DNA of 64,000 nt from Plakobranchus ocellatus (Eukaryota > Mollusca > Gastropoda > Plakobranchidae): the NCBI GenBank assembly GCA_019648995.1, contig BLXT01007308.1:1893184-1957183 (forward strand), in the 5' to 3' direction. The stretch's first letter is position 1. Each line of letters begins with the position of its first letter. A model generated the notes under the pieces. The model was given only the letters and a program-made list of their open reading frames with translations. It searched no databases and had not been told where the DNA came from. This document shows positions 40,801 through 54,900 of this stretch, in pieces. A program made the position numbers and the translations under genes.

Positions 40801-43800
40801 TTAGCAGATATTGGTTGACAGCCTGGAGCCACCTGCTGCACATGGCTATTTTTGCCGAATGAAGGATTTATATCGGAACCACAAAACCCTCTTGACTTTG
40901 TAGACTGATATTTTAGTTTGATTTTGCATTATGATTTTTTTGGGGGGGAAGCTAAACAGTGGTTTCCCCTTGCCTACTGCCAGTTTGTGTAAGGCTCTCT
41001 GCTAGCCTTTGTTTTGCAACTAACCCACACGGCTGTGGGGGTCCATGTATGGCCATTGTCCTATTAAAGATTTTCCGCCCTTTGTACGTCTTAGTCCTAC
41101 TGGGTTCCACTACCCCTTTCATGAATTTAAAATGATGGGGTTTCAGTTATCATTGGTTGTCTGACAGATACAGTTTAACGTCATACTCAGAATGTAGTGT
41201 ACAACTTGTAAAAGAAGAATGTTTTGCTGTTAAGTTTTCTTTTCAAAGTGCAGAGGTGTTGTATATCTTGAAGTCTTGTATTCCTTCACTGGTAAGCCAG
41301 AACTATTCACTACAACATGCTCTTGTTCTAAGATCTTGTGCAAGTACACTATGATCAGCTATGATACATTTTAAACCCTCCATAAATGAGTCAGGTATTT
41401 GCAAATTAGACCCTTAACCTGAGCTTCCTAGCCAATCGAATTTATTGTATTATGATATTGACATATATTCATTTTTAAGGACTTTGAAAAGACTTTTTTT
41501 TCCCCCTCAACATTATGTAATCTGTAACTTTTTACCCATTCTGACTAGTTACATATGCCTTTAGACATGCACCATTTCAATAATTCTGTTACACAATGTT
41601 CAGGCTTGCCGCATTTGAAGGATCTGGATCTGAGCTGTAACCAGCTGGTAGAGCTTCCTGATGAAATTGGGATGTGTTCAGAGTTAACATCCATTAACGT
41701 CTTTGATAACCAGTTAAGGACTTTGCCAGAAGGAATGTGCAAGTGTGAAAAAATATTTAGAATTTTCATGGACAAGAATGACATGTTAGGTATGTATAAT
41801 TCGATTTTGTTTTGACACTTTATGTCTTCATAAATACAATTCTACTGTAAACTCTTATCAACTGAACTATTAATTGTATTCAATCTTTGTAACAAATATG
41901 TTTGATGCATATTCCCACATCTTGAAGGCTTACCCCTCAGCTCAAAACTTATACTTGAATGCAGAGATGGTTTCTCTCTGCTTGGAGTAATAGCTTTCTT
42001 TTTTTTTTTTTTTTTCGGAAGCATCTTGAAATATTAAAAAAACTACATGCTTCATGTTGTCTACCTGTTTTTCCATTTTGATGGCAGAAAAATAGAAGAG
42101 TTCAAAACAGCTTGCAGTAGAATAGAAGGCAATAGATTCAAGATGCAACTTAATTTACAGTATAATGAAAGTTATCAAAACAAACTTTTACTCTGTCTTT
42201 TCTCAATGATGAATTTGATTTGTGAGAATTACTTAAAATGATGGAATATCAAATTTTGCCTGAAAAAAAAGGCAAGACCCCTCTTGATCTTTAAAGAAAT
42301 AAATAAAAGCATTGCTAAAAAAACAGCTTTTATGATTTTGTAATGTTTTGATACATATTTTTTGCATTCTAAATGCTTCTTTCAGAGCTTCCACCAGTTG
42401 TGACACAGTTAAAGAACTTACAGCGCTTGTATGCTCAATTCCTCCACTTGCGATCATTGCCAGAAAATATTGGTGATTTGACAGAGCTTCGGAATCTGTC
42501 ATTAAATGGAAACTGCTTTAAGATTCTTCCAGACAGCATGAGGAAGCTGACAAAGCTGACAAATCTTTCCTTGAATGGAGTGGCCTGGATGAAGAGCCGA
42601 GGGAATGCTGTGTTGTCAAAAGATCATTTTGAGGATTTCCTAAAAGGCAACAATCTTCACCGCTGGCTGGAGAGATATGATCAGGCTAGAAATTGTCCAT
42701 GAAATAAAATTGTTAAGAGCTTGACTGTGAGACAATAAAATTCAGTTGTAGATAAGCCTGTTACAGGTTTAGACATGCAGTGGAGCAGTATGTATCGAAA
42801 TCACTAAGACAAAATTATGAGAGTGATGATACCATGCTTGAATTACTAAGGACATTCACAACAACAACAAAAAATAATATAACTGATCATCATAAACTTG
42901 AAGCTTATCACTGTTCATTCATTGAAGGACAGTTTTGTCATTATTTTATTATTTTTTTTAATCGTTTTATTTTTTTCCAAGAGAGAGAAATTTGTAAAAA
43001 TTTAACTGTTAAGAGCAAAGATCAGGTGGTAGTGAATCAATGAAACAGTAGTTGTTGTGAAGATCTTTATCCTATGCAGTACTAGCGTGTGTAAGTGTGT
43101 GACACCACACCCACCAATTAGGCTAATTGACAGTTTCTGTGCTTGAGCCAAACCCGTATGCATTGAGAATGGTTAAGCACTGTCCATCATTGCTCTACTT
43201 GCAGTGTTTGTTTGTTTAATGTCTTATCTCATTCAGATTCGATTCGAGGCTTGTGGTCAAAAGAAGGAATGAGTAAGGGAGGGACAGTGAGAATGATGTA
43301 AATTTTTCAAAATAGTTCATAGTGATAGGCAAACCCTGCACCTTGTGATTTACATAGCACCCGGCACTAATCTAGATCTAGTGCATTTGGTACAGAGATG
43401 AAAGGGGCAGGCAGCTTCATTTCCTTTGATGAGGCAACAGCAAGCTGTTTTGTTTAAAGGACAACCAATGTTCCGTCTTAGAATGTTGTAATCGTTGGTG
43501 TATTAGGAATGCACTTGCAGGAGGAGGGAAGAAGAGGGAGGTGATGTGGCAGGTGGTTGGTATTGTGACTGATTTTCATAAGCATCATAAGTTTGTATTG
43601 ATGTAAATCACATAGATGAAGCTACAAGTGGGATTTTAGTGGTACTCAGCTACATTTCTTATCAATCCTAAGTTCCTTTTGGTATAATTGGAGGGCAAGT
43701 AGTTCATCAGTGCCGACTGTGTGAATCAGTTCAAAATAAGACTTGAAGTTATAAAGTTTCAAAGAAAGAAAAGCCATGGAAAACAGTAGTTTGATGAATT

Positions 43801-46800
43801 TTTCAATTTTAGGAACCCATGTTTGACTTGTTTGTATTCAACTGTATTTTATTCAAAGCAGGTGTCCGTTTGTTTTTTCAAGATATTTGCTCATAAACAA
43901 AAACCATAAACATTTTAAGCATTATGTCATAATCACAATTGTACCAAGTCTATCACCATTTGACGCAAATAATAACATCATCATGTTTTTTTCAATTATA
44001 GGACCGCTCATCCATTTTTCAGTTCTTTGATGAGGACACCAATGGCACCTTGGATTCTAAAGAGATAGGAAAATTAAATGCCATTATGTTTCATATTTTC
44101 CCACGCTTTGGATATCAAGGAAATGACCCAGGTTGGAATATTCTTTTTTGCAGGTCTCCTTTGTAAACTTTAGTAATTAGTCTTTAACACATTGAAGCTT
44201 CAAGAAAAACAAAAAGTTACTGCAATTTCCTGTGACTAATAAATAACCTTTGTTCATTGTTTGTTTTCTCTTTTTTGAAGACTCGAAGGGCACTGGTGGA
44301 TTTTATGATATAGCATAATCTTAACTCTCACTCTTTGACAATAAAATTATAAATATTGTATGGCATAGGTCCTTTTAAAGTTTGATTTTTTAAAAGTTCT
44401 GCTAGCATTTACAGCGATGTGTATTGCAAAAAGTGAGAGGCACATTGTTTTGAACTATCATTAGAGCATTAGGAATAAATCCCTTCAGAGAGCACCTGAA
44501 GTCTGTGGATAGTTAATATAACATCTGAAATATTTGCTGAAGCAATCTCAATAATTGGGAGAGACTTTTTTATATTTTGTTATCATAACTATTGGTCTGG
44601 AATTGTTCATAAGATGAGGCCCTTTTACTAACAAATCACTCCATGATTTTTCTTTAACTTTTTCTTATTACAGCAGACATAAATGCCAATGTTTTTTTAA
44701 GGAAATGATTGTGCTTTCTTCTCATATTCAGATGAGGACACACCCAGTGGGTTTCCAGAGGTGCTGTTTGAGCTGCCCAATCTGGAGTATTTGTCCTTGC
44801 AGTATCATGGCCTTGTGTCCATCCCAGAAAATATTAAAAACTTAACCAAACTACATACACTGATCTTAGGCTGCAACCCAAATCTGTTGACCATTTCTGC
44901 TCAGATAGGAAACAATCCATTAAAACGTTAGTTTTCTTGTCATACGCAAAGCATTTATTTGCTCAATATTGAGCAAAAATGGTGCATAAAATGCAATGAT
45001 TTTTTTTTTAAAGTTTACCATTTTTTCATTTATGTTTATGTAACACATGATTTTGAGCCTTGTTGAATTTTAAGTGTTTCTTTTGTTGTCTGTCAAAGAA
45101 ATATAGGATGTCTGAGAAAGTGTTTGTGAACAAGACTGCAAGCACTGTAGGTCTCAAGTTTTTTCTCTTAATTTAGAGACGCATTGTCATTTTAAGGTGC
45201 ATTCTATCTTTTATTTGATTCAATGATACAATATACAGCTTCATTATTGGTGAAACTTTTCTGTTAATTTTGTTTCTCATAGTTTTTCATACCCTTTATT
45301 TTCTAATTATCATCCTTTTACCATTTAATTTAAGGTTTAGAACTGGAAGGATGTCCTCGTCTAAAGACACCGCCAAAGGAGATCCGAGCAAAAGGTTTTG
45401 TGACCACCTTTGCTTACTTGAGACGTCTTCTTAGCGGGTCAGTGACATGCAAGAGGACAAAGCTTATGCTGGTTGGTCTTGGGGGAGCAGGAAAAACAAG
45501 GTGCTTAATTTTTTAGATGATTCTTGTATTAAAAAAAAAACAATTTTGAATCGTCCAACCTTCCATTGGTGTAATTCTTCAACATGAGCAGGAAATTAAT
45601 ATGAGCCTTAAATGCAAGGTTACTTCATTTAAAAAAGTAACTAGTGTTGCTTAATAATTTGTCTTACAGTGTAGAATTTTGCCTCCTGAGTGCTAGTTTA
45701 GTTAGATGAACCAGCTCTGAGCAAAACAGGCCTATTTACCTTTTATCACTGCTTCATTAGTCCACACTGGGACAGGTTAATTTGTGGTCAGCTACATGCA
45801 CTGTTATCCCAGGCCTTGTAAAGCAGACCAATAATTTATACAATATTTCAACTCAAGAAGCACAAGCTCTCTGTTATTGGCGCATATATATTTTAGCAAC
45901 ATTTGATAGTACGGTTTTTATAGTGATATAGTGTAAAAATCTCGCATTTCTAACTTGCTTGTAAAAATAATATATCCCTTATCTCATGCTTTACTTGAGA
46001 CTTGCAAAACTTGTGCTAAACCTCCACTACCTGCATTTTCAGTGTTGTTGCTGATAGTCTATGACCAGCCATGGTAACAGACCAAATCTAGCCTCCTTGG
46101 TATTACACCATGTTCTAGATTAACTTGGTTCCTACAAGCTTTTGAAGATTGCAAATGGGAAGAAAAGCACTTTTAGTTCGAGTTGTGAATAAATTTTGTA
46201 GATCTTTTTGAAACTGTGAACATTTCTTTGCTATGCACTCCCTATTGCCTAAGGCACCTTTAAGTCACCTTTTTTTCTATTTCGCTTATTTATCAATTAG
46301 CATTGAAGGTAGTTAATTGAGATAAAGTCTATTATTTCCCCATCAACAGCTTGGTCAAATCACTGATGAGTAAAGAGAAATGCGCGGAGCTCACCATTGG
46401 GGAAGAAATAACCGATGGTAATTACACTTGTATCTTATGTTTAACTTTATACATTAACCATATGTTGCCACATTGTCATTTGGTAGGCAGCATTATTTAA
46501 CACAATTTTGGTAGTACTGTGTGAAGAAATAAAATGATCACATACTTTCAGTGGTCTATCTCTTTGATGACGGAATGCATTTTATGTAACACAGCTTTGC
46601 TTGAGATGTACTCTTTATCTGGTCTTTGATCAGGAATTGACATTTGTCCATGGACGGTACCCACAGAAGAAGGAGATATTACTTACAGTGTTTGGGATTT
46701 TGCTGGTCAAACAGTGTATTACAACACTCACCAAGTAAGGCAAGACAATAGAAATGGCATTTTTTTTTTCAATGTCAAGGATCAGATTTAAAAATGAGTA

Positions 46801-49800
46801 TTCAACAAAAGCAATTTGGGACATCTATCCTAAGAAGTTGAGCTTTTATAGAGTTTATTTTTGGTCATATCTTTTTTTTAGTTCAGCCATTACCAGCTTG
46901 GGTAAATCGTCCTGATCAAGGGAAACTAAGATAAATTACCATACGTTTGAAAAAAAGATTAACATAGTTACATTTTAAAAACTTGAATTACTTCCTTAAC
47001 TCAAGGGCTTTAAAAGCTCTTAGATACTCAGACTGCTGGAATGAAATTTGTAAAATCAAATAATTGTAGACAAGACTATGCCAGTATACACCTAATAAAA
47101 CTTGACTTGATTCTAAGCTGCCCTGAAAATATTTTTTCAATTAGAATGTGCTTCAAGCAAGAAGAATGTATTAACATTGTGGAGGCTCTTATCAAAAGAA
47201 ATCAACATTGAGTCCCTTTAAATTGAGTAACTTAAAGTCTCCACATCCAGTCATTATGCTTTTCCTTTTTTTGCGGCTTCTTGACAGTTTTTCTTGTCAG
47301 ACCGTGCTGTATATTTGCTGCTGTGGAATATTCGTCTGGGTCATGAACATGCAGGCCTCAGTTTCTGGTTGAGTTCTATATCAGTGCACGCTCCCAATGC
47401 TCCAATTTTTGTGGTTGGAACACATGTTGATCAGGTTATTGCTTTTTCATATTGAATATTTAATTTTTGTTTTGAATAATTTAAAGAATGCAATTTTAAC
47501 ATATCAATGGTATGGAGTCAAAACTGGCTACTTGTCAATTACTAATTTTACAGGAGACTCAAAATTTGTAAAGCACAAAAATAGCCAACTTGATGCTTGC
47601 TCAAAATCAGAGTACAAAACAGCTAACTCTTACTTTCAATTACTATAATGTATGGCAGGATCTGAGCTTACTTGAATTTTCACAAACCAACCAAGGTAAT
47701 GCTTATTCAATGTAAGAACAGTGCAAGATGGTTATCTTGCATCATAGCTTTTGTAATGCACAATCTGAAACTTGTGATTTCAATTTTTTACAAGCAGGCC
47801 AACTCCATAAGTTAGCCTGTTTGCATCATCAATTTAGAAGTTGTTTTTAATAATTTACTAAATATAGTTATTTGATCACAGACATTTTTGAAGAGTGATC
47901 CTGCAAGCTATTTTAACACATCATGATAAAACTCAAGATGTAATATGTTGGAGTTTGCCAGTTTGCACTTGATATTGTCATTGTATGTTTACTAGCTCAA
48001 TTTATTTATTGAAAAGAGAGAAAAACATGCTTTTTGAAAGGTCTTTTTTTTTCTTGTTTTATTATTGTAAAATATTTATAGCTCAATGTATACATTTAGC
48101 AGCTGCAGGATAGTGCAGCTTTTTTCCTCTATTTTTGCACAGGTTTCCAAAATAGAGCTTCCTGTCAGTGAAATGCAGAAAAAGTTTCCACAGATTTATG
48201 GATTTCACTTTGTCTCATCCCACACAGGACAGGTAATGCTTATGAAAACAGTATGAGTTATATGTAATTTTTGTTAAGACAAAGGTATACAGAGTCACAT
48301 GATTTTCTGTTTTGCTCATTTATACCACTTAAGCAAGTGAAAAACTTGAATCCTATATCAAATTTTTTGTTTGTTGTCCTGTTACAAGGCAAAAAGGTCA
48401 CTTAAGGACATAGTATTAAGCTCTTGGAACCCTAAAGTGCTTTTAGGACAGTCCTTTTTCAGTCAGACTTTTTAATAAAAGTTTTGAGAATGGATGAAAA
48501 ATATCTATATTTTTTTTTTTATTTGTTACATGGTAACTATAAACGTTTAGAGGTGTCAGGAATTAATCTTTTTCCCAAAGAAAGTAAAGGAGATGGCTCC
48601 TTTTCATACATGAATGAAATTTAAGAAAGTAATTTAAAGATATGTCCCGATAACCTTTTATTTTATTATAAAATGTGATGAAGTTCTCAATTTATCTCTT
48701 ATTTACCAAATGAGTGGGGAGCTGTCAAACTAATTTTTAACGTGTTGATTTTTTAGGCTAAATTTAGACAAAAGAAATTTTGTACACAGATAACTCATAC
48801 AGTTCACCACTCACTTTGTCCATCGAAGCAACCAGTATATATCTTATCAATTTAAATATTTTTTTTTGCAAATTTCATGCCATAAAATTGAAACTGCGTT
48901 ACTCATTCAATTTGATTATCAGGGAATTTCTGAACTACAGCAACATTTGGTCGGAGTCACGCTCAAGCAGAAGTATATGGGAGAGAAGGTACCAGGAGTG
49001 TGGCTGAGTTTGGAAAAATCACTTAAGAGGTAGCTTGAATAAAAGATAATGCTTTTTGTTTTAATACTTTTAATACTTTTTAATACTTTTTAATTGGGCA
49101 ACATGAAAGGAATTTATTGTTCACTTTTTCGGTTTGTTACTGTCTGGATAAGGTATTAAAAAGCAGGAGGAGTAAGCTTTAGTTGTTTTTTTTTCAAAGC
49201 ATCCTAACTCAAATTCGCTGGGTAAACAAATGAATGTCCTGGTTTACAGTTCAGATGGTACTGTTCAAAATGTTTTGCCATACACTTGGTTAGTCAACAA
49301 TAGAAAGTCTTGACTCTAAGTGCTGCTGTGTGACATGGATAGGTGGAAGATAATTAATTTATGTTTTTTTCTAAATTATTCATTTTGAAGAATTTTTCAT
49401 ATGAAAGGTTGAACCAAAATAAATGGGATATGGAGGTGATTACACAATACTTAAAAAAAAAACTGTTCCTTTGTGTTTCACAAGGTAATAAAAATTGATT
49501 AAAGTAATTGCTTATCTTTGGAGAATGCAGAGTTAGTATTATGATGATTGTTTTGGTTTTTTTCTACCAAGAAAACTCACTTTAAAGGAGTCAATGCAAT
49601 TGATTCTTCCTTAACATGAGAGAAAAAATAAAATGTCTTTGAGTTATGCATTTATCAGCTTAAAACATAAAAACATGTTTAGCACAATTTTGTGATAGAT
49701 ACATCTTGATAATATTGCTTAAATCTGTTGCATTCTTTTTGCTTAATCCTGGGAAAAGTTATTTTTCTGAAATGCTTTTTTTTTTTTTTGCTATTAATTT

Positions 49801-51924
49801 TATTTGCACTTATGAATGTGGATTTGTAATAACAATGGTTATTTGCTTGACTATTTTAGCATGACAGACAAAAAAGTGATTCATTTTGGAGAGCTTCGGT
49901 CAAAGGCAAACAGATGTGGTATATTTGATGACACAGAGGTAAAATAATTTATTAAAGTTTGATTTTTCAGATGTGTACTTAACAATCATAGAGCATAATC
50001 ACTATTTTTCTCTCATCTTACAGAATGAAAAAAGGATGAAAATTTAAGAAAAAGTAAAATTAATGGATTCACTCTTAAGGCCTGTGTGGAAGTATCTTTT
50101 GGAAAATATTACCATCTGTTTAATCTTTGGGTAATATCTATTCCGTTGTTGGGCAGGCTTACTAGCTGGGCTGATTTTTTAATCTGTGCCTAACTGTTTG
50201 GCAATCTCCTCTCTCTCTGTCTTTCGTCTGTCTGTCCTGTTACTCACTCTTACCTTTCAATTTCTGATTTTCTCTATTTTTTTCTCTCTCTCACCCAATC
50301 CTCGTCCTCTCTCTTTTATCCTTACCTGTTCAGAGTATATTTATACACCTTGTGTTTTTTCTAATGTTTCACATAACCTCACTGGGTTAACATAATGGTA
50401 TGACTCAGACTTATGCCAAAACATGATTTTAGAATCATTGCATTTCCGAGCCCAAGAGATAACAGATGATGTTCATATCAGTAGAAATGCACATACACAT
50501 TTTCTTTAAACATGCATAAATCAAATCGAATATGGCATCTTTAAAAGAAGAAAAGATTTTCCTTGATATCTCAAAAAAACAAAAAAAAATTATAGCCATT
50601 ACTTTCTCCAGTCTTGTTTGAGGCATGTTTGCATATTGTTAAAATAGAAATTTTAAATGATAAAGGTGAAAATGATAATTTCTTATTTTGCAATTTGAGA
50701 TCATTCAGTAGGAATAAGATTAGTCTGCAGTTAGACTCCTTCAGATAGAAGTCTGCTTTTTCCTTTTTTTTTTTTTTTTTTTTTTTCATTCTTGTCCACA
50801 TCTATTAATTCCTAAATGCAAATGATTACTGCTGTGAAAAAAAAGTAATCATTTTGAAATGGCGGCTGCCCAGACAATGGTGTTTACCAAAAGTTATATA
50901 ATATTTTGGAACCAATTGCAAAAGGCACTCTTTTTGTAAAAAAAAAACTAATGGATCATTGTTATCATGCCATTGTTTGTAACGATACTGATGTATATTT
51001 TAATTATATTTCAACTTGAAACAAGGTGTGTTAAAATTTTTGGCCTTAAAGTTTTCTGTCAAAACAACCCAATAAAAACTCAGGCCTAATGATTTCATAT
51101 GATATTCCTCTTCAAGAAACAATATTTTGGCAGGGGATCAATGAACTTTCAATTTCAGGTTAATCAAGCCGTTCAGTTTCTTCATGCACTTGGATCCGTT
51201 CAGCATTTCACCAATGCTAATCTGAAAAGCCATGTTGTGATCAACCCTCAGTGGATTGTGGATGTTATGGCATCTGTTGTTTCAGTGAAAGATTCCCCTA
51301 TAAAGGTAGCATGTCTTAGCATACAGTGTCTTTGTAAGAAAAATTGTTTGTGAACAAAATCAAGGAGATAGCACTGCATGTGCTGCCTGCAATGAATTAA
51401 ATGATAGTGACAATTTTTTTCTAGTGGCAAAACAAGTTTTTATTTTATACTCCAATAGACTGAGAAAGAACCTCATTTGAATGGCTTTTTCAATGATGGA
51501 ATGTTCATAAATAATCCATGCTAAACTTTCCCTGGCTTTTACATGAAATTTACTATTTGCAGCTGAAAAGAAAATAATGAAAAGTTGATAATTTGTTTCA
51601 CTCATCACAGTAAGAAGAATAACCATATTAAAAATAAAAATCTGCCTTTTGCATTTTAGTACTCAAATGTATCTTACATGATCACTGCTTTTCTCAGGCC
51701 AATGAGAAACACTTTCTTTTCTTATCTATCCCCAACTGCTTCTTGAACTTCCATGTCTTTCCACTTAGTTTAATATATAGTTTTCCTTAACTTTTCTCTT
51801 GACCTCGTGGCCAACCCTTTGAATTCCTAATACTGTTCTGTATTTTTAAAAATATATCTCATCACTACCTCCTTTTCATCTTATCCAGAGTGTACTCCAC
51901 CATCTTTCCCTCTTCCTCCCTCTC

Positions 51925-51963
<39 letters not shown>

Positions 51964-54900
51964 TTCCTTTTCCCCCTTCTCTCTTCCCTCTTCTCCTTCC
52001 CCTCATACCTCCTGCCCCTCCCCCGTCTCTTACCATATGATCTTTGGCAGCTCTGCAAGCCCATATGAATAGAGGGTTGGGTCCATCTTGCTCATCTGTC
52101 TAATTAATGGGTTTTTCTTTTGGGTCATCCAAAACATTAATTTCAATGGTTCATATTGATATTTTTGACTATATTTTATTTTTTGCTCATTAAGTGTGAG
52201 TAACATACTAAAAAGATTTACATTTGGATACTTGTAGGTTTGCCTCTCACATTATCAACAGGTTTGTCTTCAGTAATTTCATCATCATCATCAGTTACCT
52301 TGTCTGGAACAGACATTGGCAATCATGTTCCTGCTCTCAAACTTATTCTCAGTTAACTTTATAAAGTTGTCATTGCTACCTTTGCCTATTGCCCATGACT
52401 TAAGATTTTCAATAAAAGTTATTCTCTGTCTACCTCTACTGTGTTTGCCTTCAATCTTTCCAGTGATTGCTAAGTGTTCTAAACCCTTATGCCAGCAAAT
52501 ATGGCCTAAAAACTGTAGTTGCCTCTATCTAATTAGTGATCACTCGAGATTAGCCTCTTTCAGAACCAATTCAATGGACTTTTTTTTCTGTCCATAATAT
52601 CCTCATCATTCATCTGATAAACCACATCTCTACTGCTTCTAGTTTTTTCTCTATTTCTTTGCTTATTGTCCAACACTCACTACCATACAAAAGTACTGAC
52701 CATACATATGTTTTAATTACCTTTATTTGATATTCATACTTATGTTTCTGATTGCCAGTATTGGTTTAATTTTTTGGAATGTATCTTTGGCCATGGCTAT
52801 TCTTTTATTTATTTCTCGTGTGCATCTGTCATCTGATGTTATCAGGTAACCTAAATATTTGAATTTTGTAACTTGTTTGATTTGTTTGCCTTTTCTAACA
52901 AGATTGCACTTGGGGTTAGAGTATTCCTTTGAGATGACCATACATTCTGTTTTCTTTACATTCAAAGACAAGCCCATTCTTTCGCTCTCTAAAACTACAG
53001 TATCTAGAAGTTTTTGGAATTGTTCGCCAGATTCTGCTATTTAAACTGTATCATCTGCATACCTGAGATAACTAAGATTCTGTACATTTATTTTTAAGCC
53101 TGAAATACCACCAAGATTCCTTAAGATAATTCCATTATATAGATTAAAAAGATCAGGAGACATTACACATCCCTGCCTCACACCTTTTTGATGGGTTTGA
53201 AATCACTATGTTCTCATTCAATTCCAATAGATGCAGTCTGATCCCAGCATAAATTTCTAATTACTCTCAGATCTTTCCCCTCGATGTCTAATTTTTCTAG
53301 CATGCAAAACAGCTCTACATGTCTTACTTTGTCAAAAGCTTTAGAATGATTATTAAAACAGAGATGGAGATCTTTTTGCATTTCTATACAATCATCTTTC
53401 CATAAGCATTGACAGAGTGAATATTGCATTTCTAGTCCCTTTATCAGGCATAAAGCCCAACTGTTTTGGAGATATTTCTGGACTTAGACTCTTGCGCATT
53501 CTATGCATCAAAATGCGTAAAAGGATTTTCGTAAAATGGCTAATTCAACTGACTGTTCTATGAATTTCACATTCTGTTGCTCCTGGTGTTTTAGGCAGTA
53601 CTATAAAAACAGATTTACAAAGATCTTCTGGAATTGTACCACTATCGTATATTGCATTAAGAAGTTTTTATGTCAAATCTATTGTCTGTGGCTTTTCCAT
53701 TTTTCATTTTCTGATTGCTGCTTCTACCTCTTCTTTAAAAATAGTTGGACCCTCTATGTTTTTCTCTATTTTGGGTTTTTTGCACCTATGATCTTTAAAA
53801 AGATCCTCTACATATTCTGACGATCTGTTTAGTATTTCCTTCTTTTCCAATAACATTGTTCCATCTTTTGATTTGATGCAGCCAGGGCTACTGTATTTGA
53901 TTTTTTTACCACTGCCATCCTAAATTTTAGCATGCATAAATTTGCTGTCTGTATTTAGCCTTTGCTCTATTTCCTGAAATTGTTGATTAATCCATTATTC
54001 TTTTGCTGCGTTGCTTTTTATTTTGATGTTTCTGTTTAGGTCTTTGTATTTGGCTTCTACATTTTTCAATTTGCGCCTTTCTTCCATTAAATTGAGTACT
54101 TCTTTGTTTATCCATTTCCTATGCTCTTTTTTTTATCTTTTTTGAGAACGTTTTTCTCTATGACTTCATTAAGTGAATTTTTCATTTCTGACCATAATTC
54201 TTCTACTTCTGAGATGTTAGTCTCATATTTGTTATGCACAGCTATAGCAGTTTTGTCTCTTAGTTTTTCATCAGATTTTAGTAAGTCCATTTGGAATTTA
54301 GGATAAGCCTTTGCCTTTCTTAACTTCTTAAGTTTTATCTGAAATTTACACATTACTGGAATATGATCTGAATCACAGTCTGCTCCCGGCAGTGACTTTG
54401 ATGTTTTGACGGTGTTTTGGAATTGTTTCTGAATGAGGATGTAATCTACTTTGTTTCTATTTCTATCTCTGGGGTTCTTCCAAATCCACTGTTGCCTAGG
54501 GTGATTTTGATACCAAGTATTTGTGATGGTAAAATCATTGATTTGGCACCATTCAATTAGCCTACTTTCATGCTCATTTACAGTCCCTATGCCACTGGGC
54601 CCAACAACATCTACTACTCTTTCATCCCCAACTTTTACATTGAAATCTCCCATCACTATTATGATTCCAGGGATTTTAGATAGCCTTTTTCTTTTTCTGT
54701 TTCTTCACAAAACTTTTCATCTTCTATATCTTCACTATAAGATGTTGGTGCATACACTTGAATAATTCCTAGATTTAATGGTTTGGCTACCAATTTAGCT
54801 ACAGCTACTCTGTCTGAAATTGGACACCAACTCCCCAGACTTTTTGCTGCTGTTACATCGAATAAGATACCAATGTCTATTTCACGTGTATGTTCCCCTG

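Noticed and set aside
54108-54656. A 182-codon minus-strand frame that could be taken for a host gene
   Set aside because: It is the endonuclease part of an RTE LINE (GDFNVKVGDERVVD, SDHIPVM), and the neighbouring frames are other parts of the same element.
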